DNA of 64,000 nucleotides, from positions 744,001 to 808,000 of the forward strand of contig NC_057769.1 of the NCBI RefSeq assembly GCF_010389155.1, read 5' to 3'. Each line of letters opens with the position of its first letter. Position 1 is the first letter of the stretch. A program made the translations under genes and the position numbers. This DNA comes from Erigeron canadensis. Its lineage: Eukaryota; Streptophyta; Magnoliopsida; Asterales; Asteraceae. A model generated the notes under the pieces. It ran no database searches and was not told the origin of the DNA. It saw only the letters and a program-made list of their open reading frames with translations. Below are positions 24,201 through 42,560 of this stretch, one piece after another.

Positions 24201-25072
24201 TATTTTTTCCAAAACATCTACCACCAAATGTAGATAAATGCCCTTTATAATTAACATGTGTTCCCCACAAATGAATATAATTAAGCCAATCATTCACTTA
24301 TATTGGTTCGCAACAACGGATGTCAAGATGTAACCACCTAGCAAGCTTGTCACGAGTAGCCATTGCTATCTTGCAAGAACAAAAAGAGTGAGGTCAACAG
24401 AGCAACTAAAAACACGGCTAAGTCCAATGCTATGAATCCCACCTATGGCCAAGTAAATCCCGGAAGCGGGACATCTCTTATAAGCCGCCACATGAATAAA
24501 TCGACCTTAATTTTTAAGGATTAAAGAGTTCCATTTTATACTCGTATTTTCGGCTGGGAGTTAAAAAATAAAATCTAAAGTTAGCCGCAAATTACAATAA
24601 GTTTAAATTATCGTTCTTCACTTTTCTAAACTTCAAATATTATGGTTGGATTTTATTTCATTCTTTTTTCTGTTTTTTAATCTTTATAAATGACTCTAAT
24701 CCTTTGTTTTAACTTTTAAGTGTCACTTCTTTTTATTTTTCGATAAATCTCATTTTGTAACAGAGAATATTTTAAATCAAAATCAATATAAAAAGAACAT
24801 GGATGGAGTGCTTTCCAAGTTGTATAAAGTATAAAACCTAGGGTTTAAAATAAAAAATGTAAAAACACAGAGTAAAAATCTAAAATGAAAAAGAATTAAG
24901 GTAGTAGGGTTTTAATGGTTTATAGAGCCAAACCAAAAAAACACACACACTATTACACACACACAGTAAAAAAAAAAAGTTATTCTTTACCACCATCGTT
25001 ATCTTGTTTACTAAACCTGCAAAACCCCATAAAATAAAACACCCACTAAAACACTAACATTATATGTACTGA
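21211..25072. other. Intergenic DNA rich in transposon debris
   Basis: No intact gene. Contents: a Helitron-like end near 21575-21610, a CACC/CATC-rich block (21820-21990), a short open remnant near 22335-22500 (plus strand, contains DRQQQRKMQLIDRQEQR, family unknown), a (TA)n tract at 23344-23368, a second Helitron-like end near 23670-23695, and a possible fragment near 24300-24500 with no clear identity. The last ~150 bases, with CA repeats, are the GYRB 5' flank. Confidence 0.45.
23344..23368. repeat. (TA)n microsatellite
   Basis: An almost pure alternating TA run, about 12 units long. Confidence 0.9.
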
Positions 25073-33215
<8,143 letters not shown>

Positions 33216-33899
33216 AGTTTTCTACCCGAGAATATGGAGTAGGCGGAACAATATTATTTCTGAAGTTGTATGGGAATACAGCCCGACAACTAGCTACTTC
33301 TTAGAGGCGACCAAGTTCATTTGTCGGACCTATATGCATACCTTCCCCAATGAAACTAACTTGCTAACTTTTGTCGATTTGAAGACATCAATTTTGCAAT
33401 GGTGGTGAGTGCAAGTATTTAAGTCCTTTGTGCCTTTGAAAACATAAAATGTAATGGGGCTACGAAAACATATATTTAGCAGAGTTGACCGTATGTAGAG
33501 CAAGTAAACGTACGTTTACTTTTTCTGGAAAACGAACGAAAGCAACATCAATGTTTGCTCATCTTCTATATAGACTTGCAATGAGCATGTTGAGATCATT
33601 AAAATATCTTCAGTTTTTATATATATTTTTTAAAAGAAAGGTAAACAAAAAATCATTAAAGTATTTCTATTTACAAAAATTAAAATATAAAAGCACGCTA
33701 AATGTCAATTTCACTTCAATTTTCTCGTTTTTAATTTAATGATTATATTTAAGGCTTCCATTGAGAATAACGTCACACAACAATTCTTTATAAATAAGAA
33801 TAAATAGAGATTTCCTTATTCATACTCTAAAAATACCATTCATGTTGGAGACGGTTTATACCTTGCGATAACAAAATGTGACATTTTTAAACTATTTAA
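33216..33899. other. GYRB 3' flank and intergenic DNA
   Basis: AT-rich with short chance frames. The GYRB 3' UTR presumably occupies the first 200-250 bases. A short palindrome AAACGTACGTTT lies near 33508. Nothing else recognised. Confidence 0.4.
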
Positions 33900-34680
33900 C
33901 TAGCATGGTACCCGTGCGTTGTGGCAAAAAACCCTTGACGGGGCGTCTAGATCGAGGGGTGATGATGGAGATGTTCCGTTGCGGTGGTGGTGTTGAACGA
34001 AGGTGGAGACGATGGATGGTGGAGGTGATGGTTGGGTTTTGAAGACAACGGTAGAGGTGTATGTATTTTTGTGACAGAAAGAAAACAATAGAGAGAATAA
34101 ATGTGGGGAATAAGGAAGGGTAAAAGGATAAAATCGTATGTCCCAAATCTTGTAAACTTTCAACAAGGGTTAGATAATTTTTAATAAAGAGTATAGATAA
34201 TAATGAAATGTTATATGATATTGTGATTATGTGATTCACCTACTATACTTTTTTCTAGAGCATCTGAGTTTGGAAAGCTTTTTTTTTTCTTTAAGATATA
34301 TACAATGTTTGCATACACAAATACATGCCAACACTTACATGATTTTATATAACATATTTTTATTGAAGGTTTTGTGTAAACAAAATTCTTTTAAGTAGAA
34401 TGACTACCTACATTCTTATTTTATTTTGCAGCAATACCATTTTTAAGAAAGATAGTTAAGTGTGGTGACAATGGATACGGAAGGTGATGGTCGGGGTGTC
34501 AGTGATGATGAACACTGTCACAGTGGAAAGTGATAATATGAAAGAAAGAGAAATAAAGAAGTTGTGTGAAGCGAACGTGTGTTATTTATTTTAGGGTTAG
34601 GGTAATTTAAGGATATAGTAAAAAGTGTTCATATTATCTTTATAAGGGATTATAGATATAGACAGATATAGATTATAGAT
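33900..34680 (-). mobile_element. Possible non-autonomous Helitron, minus strand
   Basis: Minus-strand reading ends ACGCACGGGTACCATGCTAG followed by T, with CTAG at 33900-33903, as expected at a Helitron 3' end; the hairpin ahead of it is decayed. The 5' end would be A|TCTATAATCTATATC near 34680. Inside are CACC/CCATC-rich blocks (about 33950-34040 and 34450-34530). No transposase-type coding sequence. Boundaries are approximate. Confidence 0.35.
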
Positions 34681-35027
34681 AATTTGTTTTTGTTTTGATA
34701 AAATTAAGTAGTGTTTTTGTTGTTTCTTTGTCGAATGTTAAACTTTTACCATTTGTAACAACACTTGATAACATTAGATCTACAAATTCTAATTCTGGAC
34801 TAATTTAACATAATTTGCATTAAATCAACTACTATACTTTGATGTATAATACTTACATCTATTATAAGGAAATTGTACAACTCTCCAAGGGCACCCGTGA
34901 AAACCTAAACAAAAGTACAAGCGATTAAAGCGTACCACATAACGTCAGTTCCACGTCGGAGTTTGAAGCCGTACATCGGAGATGCCAGAACAACAGCGGT
35001 ACCGACACCGACGCATCAACCACTTGT

Positions 35028-35070
35028 ACTCTCTCCCTTTCTCTCTCTATAATTTCTATATCTATATATT
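35028..35070 (+). promoter_or_regulatory. Pyrimidine-rich leader / TATA region of the trihelix gene
   Basis: A CTCTCTCC-type pyrimidine patch is followed by CTATATATT about 95 bases before the start codon. CT-rich stretches near transcription starts are common in plant genes. Function here is inferred from position only. Confidence 0.35.
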
Positions 35071-35161
35071 TCTATTTATCTTCAATATATATCTATATAT
35101 CGGCGATTTATTATTCCTATTCACCTAATTTTTATCACCGATAAAATAACAAACCCTAGCT

Positions 35162-36097
35162 ATGGCTGACGACCTAGCTCTAATCAATTCGCCATCTCCG
35201 GCTCCCGGCGGTGCTACCGGAGGTACGCCGTCGTCTCGTACGTTGCCGTTCCGTGAGGATTGTTGGAGCGAAGAGGCTACGTCGACGCTCGTTGACGCTT
35301 GGGGACGGCGATATATGGAACTCAACCGAGGGAATCTCCGGCAAAAGGATTGGCAGGAAGTCGCCGACGCGGTGAATCTCCGCCATGGACATACGAAGAA
35401 AACTCGCCGGACGGATGTTCAGTGTAAGAATCGGATTGATACTTTGAAAAAGAAATTTAAAGTTGAAAAAGCTAGGGTTTCTGAATCTAATGGATTGATT
35501 ACTAGTAATTGGCCTTTTTATTCTAGGTTAGATCCGTTAATCGGTTCCGCCGCTTCGGCGAAGAAATCTGTTCCGTCGGCGTCGCCGCCGACGGCTTTGC
35601 CTTTACCGTATCGAAAACCGACTATTCCGTCGCTATCGCAGTTTAATCATTCACAACCACTAGCTGTTGCGTTACCGCAGAAACGGCCGCTGCCGGTTTC
35701 AGCGGCTGTTGACGAGTCGTATTTTAGGAGAAATTACTCGGCCGTTGCTGCCGCGGCAGCGGCTGCAGAGGAAGACGGAACGGATGATGAGGATGAGTCG
35801 TTGGCGAGTAGTGATGATGACGGAGGGGAAAGAGGGAGGAAAGACGGTGGATTGGGTGAGGGAGGTGAGACGGATTCGATGAAACGTTTGGCTAGGGCGA
35901 TCGAGAGGTTTGGTGAGATTTACGAGCGGGTTGAAAGTGAGAAACAGAAACAAATGATTGAATTGGAGAAACAAAGGATGCAGTTTACTAAAGATTTGGA
36001 AGTTCAAAGGATGCAGTTGTTTATGGATACACAGGTTCAGCTTGAGAAGCTTAAGCAGGCAAAACGATCGATTTCGGATGATGATGTTTTCAGTTAA
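35162..36097 (+). CDS. Trihelix (Myb/SANT-like) transcription factor, ASIL/ENAP-type, 311 residues
   Basis: A single-exon gene. After a Pro/Gly-rich N-terminus, the trihelix DNA-binding domain spans about residues 33-105: CWSEEATSTLVDAWGRRY, then NLRQKDWQEVADAVN, then TDVQCKNRIDTLKKKFK. The spaced aromatic residues (W35, W48, W63) define the three-helix fold. A following NWPFYSRLDPLIG block is conserved in the ASIL/ENAP-like subfamily. The middle is Ala/Pro/Ser-rich with an acidic run (EEDGTDDEDESLASSDDDG). The C-terminus (about 240-305) is an amphipathic coiled coil rich in Glu, Gln, Lys and Met, likely for dimerisation. Arabidopsis relatives repress seed-maturation genes (ASIL1/2) or join EIN2-linked histone acetylation (ENAP1). 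Which role applies here is unknown. Its codon use is GC-richer than its surroundings, as is common in intronless plant genes. Confidence 0.92.
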   Translation: MADDLALINSPSPAPGGATGGTPSSRTLPFREDCWSEEATSTLVDAWGRRYMELNRGNLRQKDWQEVADAVNLRHGHTKKTRRTDVQCKNRIDTLKKKFKVEKARVSESNGLITSNWPFYSRLDPLIGSAASAKKSVPSASPPTALPLPYRKPTIPSLSQFNHSQPLAVALPQKRPLPVSAAVDESYFRRNYSAVAAAAAAAEEDGTDDEDESLASSDDDGGERGRKDGGLGEGGETDSMKRLARAIERFGEIYERVESEKQKQMIELEKQRMQFTKDLEVQRMQLFMDTQVQLEKLKQAKRSISDDDVFS

Positions 36098-38524
36098 CCT
36101 GTTTGAATCTTTCTTGAGGAATTTTGATTGATCATTGTCGAGTCGATTTTCAAGCTGGCCTGGTGAGAGGTTAATACCTCTTTGCAAATTGTGGTAGTTA
36201 TGCATTATGCTGAGAAAAGAAAGTGTATAGATAATTATCTGGATGAGTTTTAAGGAAGAGGATGGTTTTAACTGTAAGAGTAATTATTATTATTATTATT
36301 AAGACTGTATTAGATAAGAATATCAATGTTGTAGTTACTTCTATTCAAATGATGGTATACCTTCACCTGGTTAATCTTACTTGAAGAAATTTCATCAACT
36401 TTTTGGTTTTGTTGAAGTTGCATATTTTGATTGCTTGTTACTGCTCTATGATCGTTTTTATGTTTTGAAATCCCTTTGTCATATGCATTAATACGATAGT
36501 ATCTTTATAGGATTATTGATTATACACAAATTGGATTGAGACCTATGAAAAACTATACTAGAAGAATGTTGTATAAGGGATTTTATCCTGATTAGCTTTA
36601 TACTAGTAGAATGTTAATGCAAGACGAACATTAGTTTGGAAATAAGTAAAGGTTGGTGTTGATTATGTGTTTGAGTCACAAGAGTAGCTGATCGACGTTG
36701 GTGCACCGCAGGTTTGTTATCACACGAGTATGTGGCAGATGTTTGGTGTGTCTGCCTATATGATGTTTGAATCTGGTATTCACTAGGTAAAATATGGTAT
36801 TTTGGACAAAGTTAATCCGGGTTCGGGTTATTTTGCTTTAATCATCCAGGGTAAAATGCTGGAAACTTGCTCAGATACTTCTCTGTACGTGCATAAGAAG
36901 GTAGTCAGATATTCAATTGTAAGAACAAATCAATTGTTCTAGTGTCTTTGCTTCTTGTTGCCTGTAGATTGGAAGCATATTCTTTCATCACAAATAATAT
37001 GTAGATACTTATAAACTGTGAACGTAGTATATTCCCACACTTTGATGCCTGTACAGATTACACTGTTTTTGTTGGACCCTGCCTCATCCTAAGACCATCC
37101 ATAATGCACCCTTTGGTGCCAGCATGAGCCTGCTTTCTCTGAGTCCTCAGCGCCAAAGGGTTGTATGCTGGGTTATAATCAGTTTGAGGGAACCACTTTT
37201 AACTTCAAGTGACCAGGGTCCTTAACATTATACTGGTACATCGTCATATCCATATAATTGCAAATCGTTTTCTAAAGAATACTTGTTTTTCCAGATGCAG
37301 GAACATATGACAAACATTATTTATAACCGTGGATTATTGCATCTGCACACTATGCAAGAATAATGGATATGTCGAATTTTATTGTATGACATGCCTTTCT
37401 TTGATTACAAATTACAACCGTCACAAGTGATTGCAAGCGTACATAGCCATATAGGTTCATGAAATAGGATACTTTGTTCGAGTTCCTTCTCGCCTTGTAA
37501 TTCATTGGGTAACAATAAAGCAAACATATATTTAATGTCGTGTAACAGTGTAATAACAAAGTCAAATAGATATTAAAAAAAAAAAAAAGTAAAACAAATG
37601 CAAACAAAAAATATACGGAGTATTAGTTACAAGTCGTATGACATGTAACATTAAAATGTAAGAAGAGTAAAATGGGCTCCCTTTGAGGTACCAGCGCTGT
37701 AAGGCGTCTCGAACCCTAAGCATACTGTCCGTTTAGATGTCACTGTTCAGCTCGATGAAACGACTTTCCCACCCGCTGTTCAGATAAAAAAAAATGGAAG
37801 AAGAGTAATAACAAAGAAAAACTAAATTAATGAGATAATGTATACATATTGTCTCACAAAGTTGGGTATCGAAAATTGAAACACATTTGCTAAATCGGGA
37901 CTCATTATATATGTTGTACATTCTTTCTCACACTAGGTTTTGTTAATAAGATTTGTAAAGTAAATGTGAATCTTTAAAATCTCCCCCAAATCTGAAAAGT
38001 GAAAACTCTCCCTTTAAATACACATACTTTGTAGTATATGTGTTGTAAAGTGATCGTGTGATACATGGTCCGATTGGTCCTTGGATATTGAAATATGTTT
38101 TAGAGAAGGGATATCCTTATAACACTTATTATCTATCCACGACATATATACGTATTTTACTGCACAGTTTACAACTGTATAAAATAATAAGACATAATTT
38201 AAATTTTCACCATCAATTTTTATCTCAATTATTTTTCTTTCTTACATATATCATTGTAAATTTTTTTTATTGCCGTACCCGTATCCTGGATTTTTTAGTT
38301 TTGCCGTTCCCATTCCCGTATCGTTTCCATATCCCTTTCCCGTACCCGTTTCGGTGCTACACAGATACCCTCTACTTATTAATAATTTGGGATATACGGT
38401 ATCATCTATAATTCTATATCATGGTTTTACCAATACGTACATAAATTAAGGTGGTAAAATGAAAATTTTTTCTTAAAGAAATCATGATTTCCCTTGTAAA
38501 CAAATTAAACGAATCTTATCTTAA
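36098..38524. other. Trihelix 3' flank and intergenic DNA
   Basis: No supported gene. An (ATT)n run occurs at 36286-36300. Near 37670-37760 the minus strand has a GGTTCGAGACGCC B-box-like motif and shares sequence with 13318-13385, suggesting a SINE fragment. A run of repeated CCGTTCCC/CCCGTA-type pyrimidine words lies at 38275-38360, of unknown origin. Confidence 0.45.
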
Positions 38525-39346
38525 TCTTAATATATATTATAAGACAGTTGAACTAATGACTTATTAACCAATCAAATCGCTTAATTTTATCAAATTGACT
38601 CTCGCTTATGTCATCATTTAGATTAACTATAAATTAAAAATCCTAATAATTATTATCCAAATATATTGTTATATTGTTATTTATATTAATTTGTAGAAAA
38701 AATATCATTAATTTACACTTTTTTGTTTTCCATCAATAATTTACACTTTTTAACGTTAAATACTTAATTTATATTTATTTTTAGCCATAAATTTGAGAAT
38801 TTTTTCTTAAATTTTTTAAAAACGTTACAAAAAGTATTTATATTTAATTTTTTAAAGTTACAACTGTCACTCAAATCAAAAGTCCTAATTGTTATCAAAC
38901 AATATGAAAACAATCCTAATTGTTATCTAATTATCATAGGAGAGCAATTGAAAATAAACATATTCATGTTATGGGTCGTATCATGATCAAACACATATAC
39001 CTAAATGTCAAGTACATGATCACAAGTATGCTTATATTTTAAATCTTAATAATCTTTTATAATAATATCACATCATGAATACAATTGGTTTCAAAAAATT
39101 ATATAATAGAGAAATTATTGTAGCATGTGCTTTGTGGATTCACAACGACAAACAATCCCAGCAATATTTATCAACTAATAATGACAGTGACGAACATGTG
39201 GTTATTGTACTACAACTTGCAAAGTATAACACTTAGAACCATATATTTTCAAAATTATAAGTTTTTATGAATTAAATGTATGAAAATCTAATATTGATAA
39301 TATCATAAACCCCGTGTCCAGTGTTGGACATGGGTCTAAAATCTAG
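38525..39346 (+). mobile_element. Non-autonomous Helitron candidate (~822 bp)
   Basis: The 3' end shows ACCCCGTGTCCA, a 4-base loop, TGGACATGGGT (stem at 39309-39335), then 7 bases, then CTAG at 39343-39346 followed by T. A subterminal hairpin plus CTRR, with the host T after it, is the diagnostic Helitron 3' structure. The 5' end is placed at A|TCTTAATATATATTATAAG (38525), giving insertion between A and T. The interior is AT-rich and non-coding, so a RepHel protein from elsewhere would be needed. The 5' boundary is less certain than the 3' one. Confidence 0.6.
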
Positions 39347-40433
39347 TATCCATCTATAAGCGAATAAACACTTGAAACATTAACAAAGCATGTAATTGAA
39401 ATTAAGGAGGGATTCAACCTACTTTTGTTTATAGGTGTTTGTTGAAATGCCTCAAAGAGTTTAACGTATTTTTACAGAGTAGATATATAGCCTGCAGCAA
39501 TAACTTTTAACTTAAAACTCTCTATACTATTACTGTTTATGCAAATTCTTGGTTGCTCTTACTAATTGCTGATCTTACTGCTCAACAGGTGCGTGCTTTC
39601 TAACATCTTTCGTCGTCCCTTGTGGATAAGATTCTATCTTTCTATTTTTCTTTTCTAGTATGCGATTTGTATTAGTTTCTTATGTGTGTATGTACAATCA
39701 AATGACTGGTAACCTAAGCGTAAGTTAGATGTTAGTACTTATGAAGTCGGGGAAAGTTCGCGTTTTGGTCGTATTCTCGCATATTATCAGTACTTGTAGA
39801 TCATGTTGTCTCTAACACAAATGCTTTGTCTAAGTACTTTGACTATTGGCACCACGACTACATATATGAACATTATTATTGCAGCACACTTTTCTAGTTT
39901 GCAGAGAGTATTGTACATGGTTACCAAGTTTTTTATTTATAATACATTGTAGTTTTTATTTGTACAAGCTTTATACATCGGTACGTTTTATATTTATTAA
40001 TAGCTTATTAAAAATTATACTCGTATCATCTTTTAAGCATAGCTACGAAGATGGCTTTAGTTGGTGAAGCACAACATCTCGAAAAGCTGAGGAGTAGGGC
40101 ATCTTGGATTGCTGTAAGTCAAGGTATTGTACCAATATATGACATTGGATGCGTACCACGTTGAAAAATTATCGTCGTCACGGCATTTTATGTGTTATAA
40201 TCAATGCTGCTACAACGTGCAGGCATCCATCTAGTCAATTAAAATTTAAAAGTAGAGGCACGGACTAGGTGACGTACACAGTCACACTTACACATTTCCA
40301 AATAATATGTTATCTGTTTACAAAATTTTGATGTTGACATTTTTGACCATGAATTGAAGCCAAAATATATTTCTATAGAGGCATATATTGACCGTTTTGC
40401 TCTTAGCATCAAAATACTTAGCACCAGCCCTGG
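39347..40433. other. Intergenic DNA
   Basis: Nothing established. A possible exon-like stretch starts at ATG 40051 (MALVGEAQHLEKLRSRASWIA) and runs into a perfect donor-type GTAAGT at 40114, but no downstream exon was found. It may be a remnant of a gene. Confidence 0.35.
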
Positions 40434-41286
40434 CTACTCTTCATTATCCCAGCTTCGTTTTGATTTTGGTCCATCTGGGGAGTCTTTATCTGGACCCCAT
40501 TTCCCCATATAGTTCATCCATGGTGTAGTGTGACTAGTGATTCCTAAATGCGTTACCTCCAAAATCACATAAGCGGCACGTGTAACCAACATCATATCAC
40601 TCCCAGCTGTTAGGTCAACGAGACCGGCATCATCTTTATATGGCCGGGGATGTTCCCAGGGTGTTGCGTATGCTGCATGGCCATCTTTACTAACAAAAAC
40701 CATAGGGCTTTCATAGTCATCCCATAAAAGATCCGCGGCTTTCACTCTTTCACCAGAACTATGTTGTGCAAGATAGATGCTGTCTAACTTACCACTGGTA
40801 TTATTAATGTGGAGCGTAACGTGCTCCCAATCGCCTGTATGAGTACCCGGATTAAAGAACACAGGAGGGACAAGGAAAGTAACGTACATCACCAGCCTTA
40901 GCGATCACTGGACCATTGAAAGGATAGAAAACCCAAATGGCAATGTCAGTGTACAGTCCATCAAACACGGGCTTAACGTGTATGTATGGGCAGGCGCTTT
41001 CTAGTTCCCCTTTCAAGATATGGTCTCTTCGTGATTGATCTGAAGGAAGGGTCATTGAATATGTATCCTTCGTACGACCTTCAGGAAGGTTCCTCCCATG
41101 TGGCTCTATCTGTATGGGATTGGACTCGTCCCCATTCTTGATGAGTTGAACACCATTATCGAAATACCAGTCCACGTTAGATGGGAAGTACTTTTCTTCC
41201 CCGTGAAAATAAAAATTGGGAGAGTAGCTAGGAAAGTATTAATTCATGAACTTGGTCCAAATCCGGCAAGTTGGGACCTGCAGTAG
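40434..41286 (-). pseudogene. Vps62-like (DUF946) pseudogene, 5'-truncated and frameshifted
   Basis: Three minus-strand pieces in different frames follow the order of a plant DUF946/Vps62-like protein. The first, about 41286-41230, has PNLPDLDQVHELI. The second has SPNFYFHGEEKYFPSNVDWYFDNG and continues to IAIWVFYPFNGP (to about 40880). The third has GDWEHVTLHI, YLAQHSSGERV, VFVSKDGHAAYATP and MGKWGPDKDSPDGPKS, ending NEE and stop. The shifts lie near 41225 and 40875. The usual N-terminal half (~200 residues) is absent upstream of 41290, and a family-typical stretch after KWGP seems missing. DUF946 proteins are poorly understood; similarity to yeast Vps62 is the only hint of function. A related fragment forms the hairpin at 20664-21210. 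Confidence 0.8.
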
Positions 41287-41589
41287 CAGACAACTCTAAT
41301 AAGTTAATGAAAAGCCAAATGAATTCATGTTGCTGCTGGCAAAAGAGAATGTAAGGAATCTATTGATTGTTATTGTGAAAATTAATAGTTACAAATACTA
41401 AAACTACGTACGAGCATTATATATTAGATAGATACATCTAACTTGCTTTGATGCTCCTTAAAGGATGATGATATACCTATACATCTTCAATTTTTAAGGT
41501 TATAGAAAGATGTAACTAACTTGCTTTAATTTATAAATTTGCTTTATTTTTTGGCGTGAACTACTGGCGGTGAAGCTTTAAATTTAGTG

Positions 41590-42560
41590 ATCGATCATCG
41601 CGTTGGGCTAAAAAGAACACTCCTTCTGGGCCTATTAGCCTTTGGGCAGAAACCACACGCCCAAATTTCATTTATGATGGGCTATCTTCTTTGTTGACTT
41701 GCTTTTGTGGTTGACCGAACACCCATTGAATTCGTATACGAATCACAGATGTATATATGTAACTTGCAGGGAAAACTTACAGTTCTCCTCATTAAAGTGA
41801 AACAAAATGGAGGCTATTACTATTACTATATATATTAAAGGAAATGGCTATGAAAGTATGAATAGTGTGATGTCCTTTCATTTTAAGGTTATAGAAAGAT
41901 ACAACTAGAGCAGCATGGTTGGATCAGTGGTAAACACCCTTGCCTCTGGAAACAGAGGTCATGGGTTCGATCCTCATCCCATGTAAAGGTTGGAGGGCCT
42001 TTTCTACCATTTAGGTAGAAACTGGAAGCAGCCTCTCTACTTAGGTAGAGGTAAGGTCTGCCTACATCTTAACCTCCCCCATACACCGTCGAGGTATTGG
42101 GGCTCAAAACCCGCGGAAGGCGGCACTAAGCAGTTACTTACTTAGAAAGATACAACTAACTTGCTTTATAAGCTTAACAACGCCCATGATATACCTATAC
42201 ATCTTCGGTTCAAAGAATTACAAATGTGTAGTTGATTCATTTGCATTTATCAAATAATTGCTTCTAACATTTTTCCACTATCTGTATTACCAATATATAG
42301 TCTGAATTTACCATGTTATATATTCTTGTTTTAATTTTCTCTGTGTAATTGTAATAGCAATACAAATAAAGGATGCAACTGTTATCAATTTTTAAAACTT
42401 AAATGAATAATATCATAACTACAAGCATTTTGTTCTCATATGAATTCGAAATTAAATTTTGATCTTAATGACAGTAGTATAAAATTATTAATCTTCAATT
42501 CCCCCTTTGAAATTGAACTTATTGATGTCTCTTGTCACTAGAAGCCTTCTGTTCTCAGAT
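41590..42560. repeat. Segmental duplication, copy 1 (with SINE insertion)
   Basis: It matches 45185-46200 in the same orientation over a series of blocks (TTGGGCTAAAAAGAACACTCC-like, ACCACACGCCCAAATTTC, GAATTCGTATACGAATCAC, ATAGCAATACAAATAAA). Point changes and small indels occur throughout. The main size difference comes from the SINE at 41908-42142 here and from extra tandem repeats in the other copy. No genes inside. Confidence 0.85.
41908..42142 (+). mobile_element. tRNA-derived SINE (~235 bp) with 16-bp target-site duplication
   Basis: It is flanked by the perfect direct repeat TAGAAAGATACAACTA (41892-41907 and 42143-42158). An A-box-like GGATCAGTGGTAA (41921-41933) and B box GGTTCGATCCT (41964-41974) mark an internal RNA polymerase III promoter. 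The 3' body (CAGCCTCTCTAC, GGTAGAGGTAAGGTCTGC, ACCTCCCCCATAC) resembles Au/TS-type plant SINEs and the copy in GYRB intron 18. It ends in TTACTTACT. The paralogous site at about 45915-45940 has one TAGAAAGATACAACTA with no insert. Confidence 0.9.

Noticed and set aside
33892..34239. Overlapping minus-strand frames in two phases
   Set aside because: They come from the low-complexity CACC-rich part of the Helitron-like segment.
35180..35392. Antisense frames over the trihelix gene
   Set aside because: GC-rich coding DNA opens shadow frames; the sense frame has a clear trihelix domain.
40051..40120. Exon-like ATG frame ending at a perfect GTAAGT donor
   Set aside because: No second exon or family could be found; kept only as a note under the intergenic entry.
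41964..41974. B box GGTTCGATCCT read as a tRNA gene
   Set aside because: No cloverleaf can be drawn around it; the target duplication and 3' body show it is a SINE.
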